A stretch of 64,000 nt of DNA, taken from positions 63,966,692 through 64,030,691 of the forward strand of contig OY987299.1 in NCBI GenBank assembly GCA_963920635.1, given 5' to 3'. Numbering within the stretch: position 1 is the first letter of the stretch; each line of letters starts with the position of its first letter. The stretch comes from Pseudeuparius sepicola (lineage: Eukaryota > Arthropoda > Insecta > Coleoptera > Anthribidae). Positions 18,501-30,300 of this stretch are shown piece after piece. The notes below the pieces were generated by a model, which had not been told where the DNA came from, ran no database searches, and saw only the letters and a list, made by a program, of their open reading frames with translations. A program made the translations under genes and the position numbers.

Positions 18501-21500
18501 TTTCGTAGCATTTCAATGAAATATTTGGATTTTACTGATCCCATTCTGAACTTATTAGATGCCCCCTATAAAATATGACAGATGACATATTACTCAATGC
18601 TTTAAAGAAAATCGTCGGCAACGCCGCACTTTGCATATAACCTCACTTTCGCCGGCGGAACGCGGAAACCAAGGTTAATAACCTTAGTGAAAACTAAATA
18701 AATTCTATTCTCAGTTTTAAAAGAATCTTGCTGTGAATACTTTATTTTTTCGGTTTATAATGAAGACAAGATTTGTTAAAGCTTGTCCTGATAACTTGCC
18801 TTGCATAGATTTTGATATGGTGTGTCAATTTTATCAATAAAAACGGCGAGCAAAACATGGAGAAATGAAGAGGTATGTTTGTTATTTGATTTGTATATTG
18901 TTTTAATATTGCTTAATGATGATGATATAGCTTAAATTCTGGTTTTAGGTAGACTAGAGACAAAGATCATAATATTCAATATCATGATCTTTGCTAGAGA
19001 TTAAATATTATGGTAACAATGTTATTGGAGACACGCAGAGGAAAGAACATAGCAATGAATGCATAATGCCCGGTTAAGGCAAAAATTACCCCCGAGCACA
19101 AAATTAATAAGAAAAATGTTAATGACACTGTGGTTAAAAATGAAGAAATTCAACTGAATAGTTGTGGAAGTAGGTATATTATGTTGTAATTACCCAACAT
19201 AAGCAGATTAGTCCTAAATTATGCACATACCACGATGTACGAGGATCATACATCGTGGCACATATGTAGATACAGTTTTTTGTGCTTCTAGTTTAGTTGC
19301 TAGTACAGTAAAGAAATACTTATTGTGTATATACCTATAGTTAAGATATGGGGGGAGGGGGCATGGGGGTGTCGCACACCCCAATGTTGAAATCGATTAT
19401 CAAAACAAGAAATCATGCGTTTGTAAAAACGATCGTTGATATCTACATGTGGGAACCATGATTAAGAACTAATTTAAATAATCTAGTGCAAGTTCGACAG
19501 CAGAGTTTCATTAGATATCAAGTGCTTGACCGTCAATGACTAGTTTTGCGGGTATTTTTTTCTTGTATGATCTAATGAAGTATTTAAGTAATTAAGTCCG
19601 TAGTAGTACACTTTGTCGCATGCATTTTGATGCGGAAAGTTTTACTTTTCTGCACTAGTGACATTAACTTTGTCAACTAATAATAGAACTAAGTACGCTT
19701 GTAAAATTTTTGCAGGTAGGTACATATTAATGGAAAACTTATTTTAGATGAATGTAAGCAAGGTATTGCTTTTCTTTGCTGACTTCCTGGAAATAGCGAA
19801 GAATCATGGACAACATCAGTAGATTGTTATATTGGAAAAAGTCAACACAAGTGCAATAAAAAAATATGAAAGTCTACCTTACAGGATAGTTGACAAAGAC
19901 ATACCGACATACCTCAATAATTATTATACGTTGGAGTAGTATGAAGGAAGATTTTTGGCAAAAATCAAAACGTATTACAAGGAGGGATTGTCTGACATGT
20001 TAAAAAACGAAAAATGCCCTGTATCTCCGAAACGAATCGAGATTTTGAGATTCAACTGCTTTCCATTGCCCTCAAAAATCGAGCACAGTACACCTACCTA
20101 CTCTTTGTCCATCTCTTCGCAGAATAGAAGAAACCCCCCAAAAAAAATCCAGTTTGTTACACCCTGTGCATGCGACATGAAAACTGTATTATTTGATTTT
20201 GGAACATTTTCACTAAATTTAATAGATAACTTATTTGAGGTTTTGCCATAGAATGCAAAATAATGTTTTTTTTTCTTGCAAATTAAAGAAATCTTAATTT
20301 TTTGCTGGCTGCTGCATTATATTTTTTTATTTTTAACTTCTATTAACCAAAATCACAAAATATGCTTATGAAAATTTATTTTCCAGAATGAATATAGGTA
20401 TAATATGTATAGTGAAAAAATTCTAAAGAATTATGTCATTTTTTATGAGGATGCTTCGGCAATCACAATATAATTTACCTAAATGGGTCTAAAATAGTTC
20501 AAGCTATGACAATAAAGTTTTTCGACTGAAAACTTGGCTTTATTGCGTTTTACATGTTATATTTCTAACATCACCAAGAACTGGCACCTTCTCCAATATT
20601 CTAGCGTTACATTTTTGAACCGATGCAGGTCTAACTACTTCTTGTAAGTAAGGGCTCATGAAATTAAAGTAATAAATTTTTTATATTCGGACCAGGTATA
20701 GGATTAACTTTTCTCAGTTTAGTTTATAACCAATCAATGCTGTTGATTAACACTAGCACAGAATAAATAGGTGAAGCTATTTATTCTGTGACACTAGGTA
20801 TTGAGGCTAAAATATCATCAGTTTCTTCAAACAACTAGCAGTCGGTGGAATATACTTGATAACAAGTAAAAAATCGTTTGGCAGAGCCACTAATCTAAAA
20901 TCGTCAGCTAAAATGTTACACCTAGTTGGTTCTTTATTGTCTTTAATATATCAGCAAGTCTAGATATCTAATTTATGCAAGTTCAGTTAGGTACTTACGA
21001 ATTGTGTCGTTTTATAGATAAAATCGACTTGTTTCCAATAAAAAAAAAGTTTTGTAAACCAACCAGCATAACGTCCGAATCATCAATACCAATACCTAGT
21101 GTTCCCAGCATTTTCCTCAGCAAAATAGAATGGTTCATTTCCGTCATGGATTATTAGAATGAATGGTGAAAATAGTTCAAATCATAAAAAATAAAAGCTT
21201 GTAAAACACGCGGGGCCGCGGGATCCGAGATCCGATATTCCGATTTGTGACGCCACAAAATAGGTTATGTTTATGTTTTCGCAGGCTGACAGCTTGGCAT
21301 TTTGGCATTGAGGTGCGGCGTTGCCAAACCTGGTGCCATGGCGGTAAATTTAGGGAAAAATAAAATCCAACAGGTAGTTACGTATATTGAACTTTAAAAA
21401 TTAATTGCGATAAAACGGGGGCGAAAAAAAAATTAAAAAAAAATACAGCAAGTATATCTCACCCAATACTATCCGATGAGCAAATAAAAAAAAAGTGGTG

Positions 21501-22555
21501 TATTAGTCCATTCATTGGATGAACAAAACAACTTAATTGCAACTTTTATAGGTATTCATCAATATAATCAGTAAATCATGTTTTTCAATTTTTATGGTAT
21601 TCAAGAAATTCTTAGAATTTTCGTATTAGAATTCATGTCAAATACAAGTTAGATTGAATCAAGTACTTTTTACTCGACTGAACTAATATCCTATTACAAA
21701 CACGTTAGTAAAAAAAGCTGTGACCTTGACTGAGTAATTTACCAAAATCAATTATCGCAAATTAATGATCGCAAAGGTTTTGAATCAACCATACATTTTA
21801 TATCGTTCGTAGTCATAATGAACACTGTGCAAGTGAATGGCTATTAACAAACTGGGGGTTACTAGAACTTGTATCCACTAAAATTAAATGTTATTAATTT
21901 ATTGATCTCATCTGCAACATTTCTGTTTTGTCAATTATAAGTTGCTACACTAGCAACTTGATTTGCATTTTACACATCATTTGCTTATTATTTAGGCAAT
22001 AATATGATATATCACTAATAATTATAATTGATATTAGTATCCACAATTATTACAAATCCAGCAAAAATTCAGTGACAGTAGTTGTAATTTCAGTATAATG
22101 AACAGTTAAATGTACCCCTATTCAATTCAACATCATGAAACGTTATGTTATGTTTTTCTAACAAAAGAATGTGCTTAGAAAAAAAGTATTATAGAATCAA
22201 TTCCACAACATGCTTTTTATTGAAATAAAATATTACATTTAAATTATTCATTAGAATTCAATACCAATTGTCATTGAATTGATTATTGTTAGTTACAAAA
22301 AAGCTTCTGCTTGAGTTTGAGGAATAATATCTCATATTGAATTAAACACGGTTTTTTAACAAAGTGACAGATTTTTCTCAGTGTAGTAACTACGGCCGGC
22401 TGCCCCTCAATCGTAGCACTATGAAGGGGCAGGCTGGAGTGGGGAGTGGTGGGGACTAGAGGAAGGAAAAGGATAGGCATATCTAATCGAGCGACGTTTG
22501 TCCTGAATTGAGTCGGGCACTTCAGGCGGATTTCATAAGTATCGTAGCCTCTTAA
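15498..22555. mobile_element. 7,050-bp TTAA-flanked DNA transposon (piggyBac- or Kolobok-type) inside the right TIR
   Basis: TTAA at 15498-15501 and 22552-22555 bounds 15502-22551. Ends are imperfect inverted repeats, GGCGCTACGATAC against GAGGCTACGATAC (11/13). Removing the insert and one TTAA gives a sequence that matches the intact left TIR base for base across the junction, which proves the insertion. No transposase frame is recognisable. Contents are mostly AT-rich, with decayed SWIM/YqaJ-like exons (18760-19850), a CpG-rich patch near 17810-17890, and small hairpins (19230-19260, 20755-20805). Confidence 0.85.
18760..19850 (+). pseudogene. decayed exons resembling an insect SWIM-zinc-finger/YqaJ-type gene
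   Basis: Three separated readings fit one protein family as I remember it. 18760: MKTRFVKACPDNLPCIDFDM. About 19064-19160: 'AKITPEHKINKKNV' and 'EIQLNSCGS', ending in a GTATAT donor. About 19745-19850: 'DECKQGIAFL...', 'GNSEESWTTSVDCY'. The last resembles the CKHxIAFL segment of a SWIM zinc finger, here with Gln for His and several stops. The gene is dead. Whether it is cargo of the TTAA transposon or one of its own genes is unknown. Confidence 0.4.
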
Positions 22556-23244
22556 ATTTACCAATTTCTTGTACCTGTTTAAAAGTATTAAATCAGTAGA
22601 AGTTTCTAGAAATTTCCAAGAAAAATGTTGTGTAAGTTTCTAGAATGACGTCACCGGCAATGAACTTCAGCCTCTGGACCTAAGACACGTTACGGGGCCT
22701 GCGGGCCAGCAACAGGTCGTATTGCCCCACTGCATTGAATTTTACATGTTGGCTTTGGAATGTTAGGTCCGAATCCTGGTAATTTTATTAATAGCAATTT
22801 TCTGGGGCGGGGGGCGGAACCCTGGGCGGGGGGGGGCTTTTTTAATAGTAATTTTCTGGGGCCGGGGGCGGAACCCTGGGCGGGGGGCTTTTTTAATAGT
22901 AATTTTCTGGGGCCGGGGGCGGAACCAAGGGGGCCTAGGGGCTAAGGGGGGCAAGTTCATGACCTAGGTCAAGTTCCCTAGACCATGACCTAGGCCAAGT
23001 TCATGACCTAAGTCAAGGCCCTAGGTCAAGGTCCCTAGGTCAAGGTTCATGACCTCAAGGGGGCGGGGTTCATGACCTAGGTCAACTATAGGTCAAGGTT
23101 CCTAGGTCAAGGGGGCGGGGTCAATGACCTTGACCTAGGTCAATGACCTTGACCTAGATCTCAATGATCTTGACCTAGATAAAGGTCACGGAAAGTAGGT
23201 CAAAGGTCAAAGTGTACTGAAGTGTCTTACTTACTACTACTACT
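22556..23244. repeat. right TIR of the virus-like element, outer part
   Basis: Inverted copy of 3286-3989 with the same GC-rich repeats and GACCTAGGTCAAGGTC array. Ends ...CTTACTTACTACTACTACT at 23244. Confidence 0.9.
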
Positions 23245-23250
23245 GACGCC
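23245..23250. repeat. right 6-bp target-site duplication GACGCC
   Basis: Copy of 3280-3285. Confidence 0.85.
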
Positions 23251-23376
23251 AGTTATTATATTATATCCAGTTATTATATATTGAATGCCGGGCACGCGGC
23301 GATGTCAATTTGGGACTGGCTGAACTTGAGTACATCTCCGCGGCGAATGGCGTGCGGCAGTCAAGCGGTCGGATTA

Positions 23377-24350
23377 TACAGGGTGAGTCAGAATGTATAG
23401 TAAATACTTTAAAGGGGTGTTCGGCAGGTGGTTTTCAGGGGGGGTCTTTCATATAAAATTTTTCGATTTGGGCTTTTCTTACCAAGTTATTCTGGTCTAC
23501 AGGGTGACCCAAAAGTATTTTTTTATTTATATCTCAATAACGGCGCTACTTAAAAATTTGAAATTTGGTATGTGTTATCTACTTACTGGAAGACGTCTTA
23601 AGGTAGTTTATTCATTTACACAGTGTCCTAAAAAAGGGTAAAAACTAACAAACCCTATTAATTTTTTTGCTCAAACTTTTTTAAGGTTATCATTTTGGTC
23701 TTGCAGGTCCATCATTTCAGTGTATGTTTTCATTTTGCAACAAAAGGGTACCCTTGTTTCATAGCGATAAAATCAACCGTTTGCTTTGAAATTGACAAAA
23801 CGTGCCCAAAAACACTTGTTAACTTCAATATTCGAAACAAAATTTTTACCTGCCGCTTTCAAACGTTACAGATCGACTGTACATTCAAAATAAGGGAAAA
23901 AATATCAATTGGACATTGGTCAAAACAGCATTGGTTTTCTTGAAATAAGGTGTTCAAATTTTGTTAAATTCAATCCTTTCCATTTTGAAAGCTAATAAGT
24001 TTTGGTACATTGTTCATAGGTTTTTTTTTCAGTTTAAATGGTACAGTCGATGTGTAACGTTTGAAAGCGGTTTGTTAGTTCTTACCCTTTTTTAGGGCAC
24101 CGTGTAAATGAATAAACTACCCTAATGCGTCTTCCAGTAAGTAGATAAAACATACCAAATTTCAAATTTTTAAGTAGCGCCGATATTGAGATAAAAATAA
24201 AAATATTTTTTTTTGGGTCACCCTATAAACCCGAATAACTTGGCAAGGAAAGCCCAAATCGAAAAATTTTATATAAAAGACCCCCGCCCTTAAAACCACT
24301 TGCCGAACACCCCTTTAAAGTATTTACTATACAATCTGACTCACCCTGTA
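23377..24350. mobile_element. foldback Tc1/mariner-like element, CAGGGTGAGTCAGAATGTAT ends
   Basis: TA at 23375-23376 and 24351-24352. Arms of about 280 bp pair end to end, with further inverted blocks in the middle (about 23840-23885 against 24035-24070). The open frames at 23393-23641 and 23695-23943 have no transposase motif and are not supported. Confidence 0.75.
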
Positions 24351-24352
24351 TA

Positions 24353-25150
24353 AATACAGTGTGTCCGCGGATGGAGTCCCCAAGAGGACAAATGGACCAA
24401 AAATTTCGTTTTTCGACAAAAAGTCATTCTTGATCAAAGTTTCTGCTTCTCGAAAAAATAGGGTCTACGGAGAGAATTTTGGATTTTTTTATACAGGGTG
24501 CCCAAAAAAATACAAAAACATGAAATACCATCTAGAATAAACTACCTTTATTTTTAAAAATATCAAAAACTTTTACTTAGAAAAGTTTATAATTAAAACA
24601 TGTGTGCGATTGTCACTTTTCAAACAAATCAGCCAACTTCTATTTTTTGATTACCAAGTGTGGAACTCTTTAGGCTCCACCCACTTGACCTTGACGGCCA
24701 ATTCCCAGAAACCTTGAAAGCGATTTAACCTTGAACCCCCACCGCGACTTCGAAACCTTCAACCGTCGACCTTGGATACGGCGGCCGTTTTGTCCCAGAA
24801 AGCCCTTTGCTTCACTACTGTCACGTGTTTGTTCCAACTAGTTGGAAGTTGGAGTGCGGATTTGGAAAATGTAGGGAAAATTATACAATTACAAATTAGA
24901 TTGGGGAGGATGGCAGCATTCGGAAAATTATACATGCTGGTTTTATCTCGGTGGTCCTGTGTTAAACGCATGTCCTCTCAGATTTCAACAATCTAAATTC
25001 GTTCTTCGTCATTTCAGTAAGCTATGTTGAAGTTTCCTTTCTCGTATCCAGTAGAGGTACAGGAGTTGGATCCAAATATATACACGATATTCCATTTAAA
25101 AAAACATAAGAAATGTCTGCCACGGCTTTCTAAAACACACTGTATATGGT
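24353..25150. repeat. probable mariner-like fragment with ACAGTGTGT ends
   Basis: The left side begins atacagtgtgt right after the previous element; the right side has acacactgtat at about 25130-25145. An internal CAGGGTGCCC at about 24495 suggests another nested end. Only short termini match. Confidence 0.35.
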
Positions 25151-26149
25151 CCAATAGCGTCACAAACAACTTTGTATTAGTATCTAAAATTTTGTAAAAG
25201 CTTTTTATCTAACCTCAAAAACTAACAAGGTAAGGGGGGTGTCAATTTATAGTAAGCCATCCTGTAGATGACGCTACGAGGAGGGAAGTCCCGTTGAATC
25301 TTTTAAACCGATTGTTTTCCCACATGAGGTCTTTCCGGGAAGAGCCTTATCCGTCCATTTTAGTAGTATAGTATAATGTATAGTTTCAACATGAGTGTCA
25401 CGGAACGTTGTGCGACCAAAGGCTACTTAAACAACTGACTTAATTGTGCGCAGTTTTTTAGATTTGCAGGGGGTGTTGAACAATAAAAAGTGTTATAATA
25501 TCTCTAGAGTTTTTCCAAGCATCAAATTATTAAAAAAACGGTTCTGTGGGGGCCTATATAAAACTTTGAGTAAGACTGCAACAAGAAATAGATATTGTGC
25601 TTGGTTGAAAACGAAAGATTGGCGACCACAGTTGTGCTATTGGTATATTGTACTGTGATATTACTCTTCTAACGAGCTGAATGAGACACAGTTTTACTTA
25701 AGTTGCTGCCAATGGAATCACTACTTCCACATCACTTTTAATAATCCATTATGCAATAGTATTTTAAATTACATTTATTTCTTTTAATTTTTGTAGCAGA
25801 ATATCATAGCTTACATTTCGTTTATGTTTATTTAAATAGTCATTATAATTTACGTCCCACAAACATGTCTACACACGATAAAGTTTGACAAATTCTATCA
25901 AAATTTTATTATATTTAATAACCGCACAGCAGTGACACGATCTACGGTTGCCTTTGAAATTGTCTCAACATCAAACGCAGTTTTACAACAGATTGTTGGC
26001 TAATATGAAAGTTTGGCTAAGTTGGATCATATTATGATCATATTATGATCCAACTAGGTTGTATGAATTGTTGAACGACAAGACCAACTATGCAATTATC
26101 GCTTCGACGGTTAAATCTACATGGGTTGTACAACTTGTCGTACAACAAG
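25151..26149. other. unassigned AT-rich DNA
   Basis: Holds a short palindrome around 26019-26054 (agttggatcata...tatgatccaact). No coding region supported. Confidence 0.3.
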
Positions 26150-26341
26150 TTACATAGTGTGTGGGCCGTATAACTGCCGACTCAGTTGAGCAGAGCATGC
26201 ATGACCATCAAAGAAAGCTTGTAACAATACATGGTGATTTAGCCTATCGAATGCCTTGAAGAAGTCAGTATTGAGACTGTGAACCTGACACTCCTCTAAG
26301 GCACTATACAAGAAATCATAGTAGAACAGCCCTGAAACCAA
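26150..26341 (-). pseudogene. non-LTR retrotransposon reverse transcriptase fragment
   Basis: The open frame contains 'SLNTDFFKAFDRLNHHVLL', the DFxKAFDxxxH block of LINE reverse transcriptases. Only this small piece remains. Confidence 0.6.
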
Positions 26342-26546
26342 TCACAGTCATATAATTACATTCAATATCCTCAACGAGTTTAGGAATGACATTTAAGACA
26401 CTTAGGTCAATAAGTGATCACTTGGTCCCTGCCTCTTGACTAGTGGTGTGGTGTTACGTAACTTATTTTCTAGAGGGTTCGACAACACCCAGCAGATTGT
26501 GACTTGTTGAATATTATATACAGAGGTGTTGCCAAAATTAAACTAA

Positions 26547-26571
26547 AACCAAATATTTAATAGGTCATTTC

Positions 26572-26646
<75 letters not shown>

Positions 26647-26672
26647 ACCTACTTATATTTAATATTTGGTTT
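26547..26672. repeat. (TA)n tract framed by an inverted repeat
   Basis: About 70 bases of alternating TA (26573-26643) lie between 'accaaatatttaataggtca' and the complementary 'tgacctacttatatttaatatttggt'. The open frame through it is repeat-derived. Confidence 0.75.
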
Positions 26673-26761
26673 GTGTGCTCATTTTCATTTTTATTAAAAT
26701 CTACTTTGACGTTTTCTGTAATTTGCAATAAAAAACCATATAAATAAATATACATTTTTAG

Positions 26762-27082
26762 GGGTTGCTAAAAATGGTGGTAATTATGTGCATACTAGGT
26801 GGTATTAATATCTTCGAATATATCAATCAACCAAGGCCTTCGTGGTGGCAGTGGTGCCTAGAGAACAAAATGTATGCGTGCATGATGCTATTTTTCTTGA
26901 GTAACCTACTAGAAGGCCAGTTAATTCAATCAGGGGCCTTTGAAATTACCCTAAATGATGTACCTATTTGGTCTAAATTGGAAAGTGGCAGAATACCGCA
27001 ACCAGCAGAGCTCTTTCAGATAATTGACAATCATATGCAGTTTACGGATAGCAAAGTAAATTTAGATGGATATGCAAAGTAA
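26762..27082 (+). CDS. SelT: last exon of a selenoprotein T homologue
   Basis: The exon starts after the TTTTTAG acceptor at 26760-26761. It encodes GLLKMVVIMCILGGINIFEY, then 'SWWQWCLENKMYACMMLFFL', 'EGQLIQSGAFEITLNDVPIW' and 'ELFQIIDNHMQF', the C-terminal half of SelT, an ER thioredoxin-fold oxidoreductase. Two hydrophobic segments fit its membrane-associated helices. TAA at 27080 is followed by AATAAA at 27109-27114. The redox-motif (CxxU/C) exon lies upstream and was not found in the window. The frame is intact; it could be a functional terminal exon behind a TE-filled intron, or an isolated copy. Confidence 0.8.
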   Translation, partial: GLLKMVVIMCILGGINIFEYINQPRPSWWQWCLENKMYACMMLFFLSNLLEGQLIQSGAFEITLNDVPIWSKLESGRIPQPAELFQIIDNHMQFTDSKVNLDGYAK

Positions 27083-27108
27083 GTAATGTGGTTGTGTGCA
27101 AATTGTTC

Positions 27109-27114
27109 AATAAA
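27109..27114 (+). terminator. poly(A) signal of the SelT exon
   Basis: AATAAA 27 bases after the stop codon. Confidence 0.6.
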
Positions 27115-27790
27115 AGTTTCTTTATTTGCTTGTTCCTTCATTTGTGCCCAGGGTTAATTTTATTAGAGATGCCAAATGCCAAGGATGGAACGGCTCCATT
27201 CCTCGGAGCATATTTGCAAACTTAAGCCAATCCTGTCATGACGTTCCTTACAAATTTTAGGTGTACGTCTACTTTCGTGACCACTTTTGTGATCACTATA
27301 ATGACGATATTGTTTTGTCTTTGCAATGCAGTACGGATTCGCAAATGGTACTGGTGTTGTCAAAAAGAACAATAGCAGCAATTGTGGTAATTTTATTAGA
27401 TAACAAGTCCATACAGGTTCTTCACAAAAACACACACTAGCGCAAGTACAAAAGAAAAGCAAATTTGCAGTTCAAGACCTCAACATAGGTGAAAAAATTC
27501 TTGACATAATAACGGCTGATGAATTTTTACATTAATACATTGTTAGAAGCCTCAATGTCGTATTATATGCACATACGATTTGACATAGAGGCTGCGGCCC
27601 CTTGCATTGCAGAAAGTAGAAATCCAAGACTGACTGGGTTCTGTACAAGGAACACATAAGGTGGGAAGTCTAGGGAACTATCTACTCCATCGTTAGCGTA
27701 GAGGAATTGGAAAGAGCCGTCGTTAACTGAAATTGCCTAATAATACCTTTATTTGAGGCTAACTGCCTTGTGACACAAAAAACTATTTGT
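27115..27790. other. unassigned intergenic DNA
   Basis: The minus-strand frame at 27163-27462 has no recognisable domain. Nothing else supported. Confidence 0.3.
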
Positions 27791-27865
27791 AGAGGAGATG
27801 TACCATGGTGGAACAGAGAACTTAGCAGACTTAAGGCTAAGATAAGACAACTATTCAGTAGCTAA
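27791..27865 (+). pseudogene. LINE fragment (PWWN motif upstream of reverse transcriptase)
   Basis: Reads RGDVPWWNRELSRLKAKIRQ and stops. PWWNxEL segments lie between endonuclease and reverse transcriptase in R1/CR1-like retrotransposons. Confidence 0.55.
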
Positions 27866-28326
27866 AAGCTCAGGGAATAGGGTTGTTTCCTCCTACCAAA
27901 TTTTCCAAACAGCCGTGTTAGAAAGGACCTTGACTAATAAATATGTCTACATATAAGGGTTGTTGTTCTATTAATTCTTTACAAAGCCAATAATTTGAAA
28001 ATAAAATTTGAATTTCCGAATGAGAGCCGAATGTAAAAATACGTCATTATGTAGAGCCGAATATTACCGAAAGCAAAGTGAAAAGTGTTCAATAATCCTG
28101 ATCTACAATAATCATTCAGTTGGTGATCGATTATGTTTTGTGGTTTAGGGAGAACAATATTTATCGATTATGTTTTGAAGTTTGGGGAGATTTTAAATTT
28201 TTAGTTTAATTTTTTCTGAAAATGGTAAACATTGTTCATTTTCAAGAAAAATGTAAAGATTATAAAATATTCTATAAGATTATATTTTTGATGTTTATGT
28301 TCCTAAGCGTAAGTGTTATGGTCACA

Positions 28327-29121
28327 GATATCCGCCGTGGTTCACAGCTGAAATCATACGTAATATCAAACTTAAAGCTAAATATTTTAGAATGTTTAGA
28401 AGATTTAAACAGTATGTTCACTTGACCGAGTTTCGCAGGCTGAGGGCTGCTGTTAAGCGTCAAATCTCAGTTGCATACCATATTTATTTGCACCAAGTTC
28501 AAACCTCTGTCGGGACCCAAAGCAATTTTGGGCTTTTGTCCAGTCTAAAAACAAAACAACTAGAGTTCCTGGAAAAATGACGTTTAATAACAAAGCATTA
28601 CATGTTCCTTCAGATATTTTAAATGGTTTGTCGACTTTTTTAGCAGCGTATTTATTTCACCGTCTACTGATGTTTATCCTCTGCTGGATGTCAGCAGTCA
28701 GCTTGATGTTAGCTTTCGTGACATATCTGCGCCTGAAATTATTGTTGCAGCTAAGAAATTAAAGGACAAGTATACATGTGGCTTTGATTCTGTTCCATCT
28801 TTTATTATCAAGGACTGCATTAATGTATTTGTTGATCCTCTTTTAAAAATATATAACTTGGCGGTAACCACTAATTGTTTTCCCGATATGTGGAAATTTT
28901 CTAAGGTGATACCAGGTTTTAAGTCAGGGGATTCATCGGATGTTAGGAACTACAGACCAATATCCATATTGTCGAACTTCGCCAAGATTTTTGAGGTTAT
29001 ACTGTATAACACGATTTATTCGGTGGTCCATGGTTTAATTTCTCCATACCAGCACGGGTTTCTGTTAAAACGTTCGACCACGACAAATCTATTCGTGGAG
29101 GATGTCGTTTTTTCATTTATT
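28327..29121 (+). pseudogene. Jockey-like LINE, endonuclease linker and start of reverse transcriptase
   Basis: From 28341, 'YPPWFTAEIIRNIKLKAKYF' leads into a basic helical stretch. After frame changes, 28727-29121 reads 'KKLKDKYTCGFDSVPSFIIKD', 'WKFSKVIPGFKSGD', 'NYRPISILSNFAKIFE' and 'QHGFLLKRSTTTNL', which are RT blocks 0-2a of Jockey/CR1 elements. The frame stops at 29121; the next RT block resumes at 31845 on the same strand. Confidence 0.75.
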
Positions 29122-30070
29122 AGGGCCCCACGCTCTCTTTTTTAAATTATTAAGTTTTGCAAAACTGGGACATAGATATGTGTGTTATGATAATAGTATT
29201 GATAATAAAAATGTTAATGATAATAACACGCGAATAAATAATAATAATTCTCACCTCACCCTCGCAGTACCTGAGAATACCGCAGAAATAAATCAATAGG
29301 GGGGTAATTATTATAGTAGGAGTAGGTGTGCGCCTGTGCGTATATAAATATTAAAAGGGACAACATAAGCTCTCAAAAAACTTTTAATGCATACCTATTT
29401 ATTAAAAAACAAGGAAAAACAAATTTCGAACCTGATTGCGATAGAGTGCGAATGAAATATCAATTTGATTTTTTATTTTATTCTTTCTTTTTCAAATGAA
29501 TGGTTTTCTCTAAATAGTACGACAAAACTATATTAAGAAAATTTACTCAGAATGGAAAACTGCGCATGATGACAAAATTTGACGATTCTAGGCCTATACT
29601 TTGTATTTTGGAAAATATTGGAGGAAATTCAAAGTATGCCTAGGATTATCAAAAAATTTGTCATCAAACACAGTTTCCTACTCTGAGTAACTTTCATTTA
29701 TACAGTTTTGTCGTACTACCTACAGAAAATTATTTAATCGAAGAAAAACAAGAAAAAAATCAAAAAATCGAAGTAGCCCATTAACGCTTTAAAATTTTGT
29801 ACACCTATTATAAGTAACTTATCACGCTGAAAAAAATTTCTTTATAACTTTGTTCAACATCTCTACAAATAGAAGCAGTTTACTCTTATGCGAATTAACG
29901 TTTCTTCAATTTTCCGGTCACCCAGTATAAGTAATGTTAACTTTCCCCATACCAATTTTATTTTAAGAACAAGCAGACTTTTTATCAAGAATAACTTTTC
30001 TTCAAAAACACTATATAAAAATAAAAATCTCTCTTATAATATCACGAAAATAAAATAAAAAAAGGTCTCT
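29122..30070. repeat. mixed repeats including a ~215-bp foldback (29515-29730)
   Basis: 29515-29730 is a hairpin element: 'tagtacgacaaaactatatt' at the left and the near-complement 'tacagttttgtcgtacta' at the right, with matching inner arms. 29250-29300 resembles the dispersed repeat at 18150. No gene. Confidence 0.5.
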
Positions 30071-30300
30071 TTAATAATAATAATAATAATAATAAACGGA
30101 CTTTATTGAATTTCTATAGAAATACAACTCAAAGAAAACTCATCAGCTGGCCAAAGAGAGGCGAAGTCTAGCAACCTCTCGTCGGCAAGCTAAGAGCAAA
30201 AAAAGCGATAAGCAAATGGAACACCAAAAACAACAAACAAAAACAATCAATAATAATAATAATAATAATAATTAATAACCATATTAGATACTATCTAAAT
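30071..30300 (-). repeat. 3' end of an antisense LINE with (AAT)n tail
   Basis: (AAT)n followed by 'aaacggactttattgaa', which on the minus strand is an AATAAAG-containing 3' end with an (ATT)n tail. A second (AAT)n tract lies at 30250-30275. Beyond that, to 30820, nothing is recognised. Confidence 0.5.

Larger units (their letters stand above)
3286..23244. mobile_element. Polinton/Maverick (adintovirus-like) integrated element, interrupted by a TTAA insertion
   Basis: The ends are inverted copies (left AGTAGTAAGTAAGACACTT; the right end has two extra AGT triplets) bounded by GACGCC duplications. The net length without the nested 7,050-bp insertion and the duplicated TTAA is about 12.9 kb, shorter than full Polintons (usually 15-20 kb or more). 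That fits the loss of most of PolB and of the first half of the major capsid gene. The gene set (rve integrase with chromodomain, A32-like ATPase, adenain-like protease, capsid proteins, PLA2-like protein) defines the class. ATPase and late genes diverge from one promoter. Confidence 0.9.

Noticed and set aside
19230..19262. Hairpin ccacgatgtacg...catcgtgg as a regulatory RNA or terminator
   Set aside because: Short isolated palindrome in an AT-rich transposon interior with nothing transcribed beside it.
26543..26755. ORF with an (IY)n stretch
   Set aside because: Translation of the TA microsatellite.
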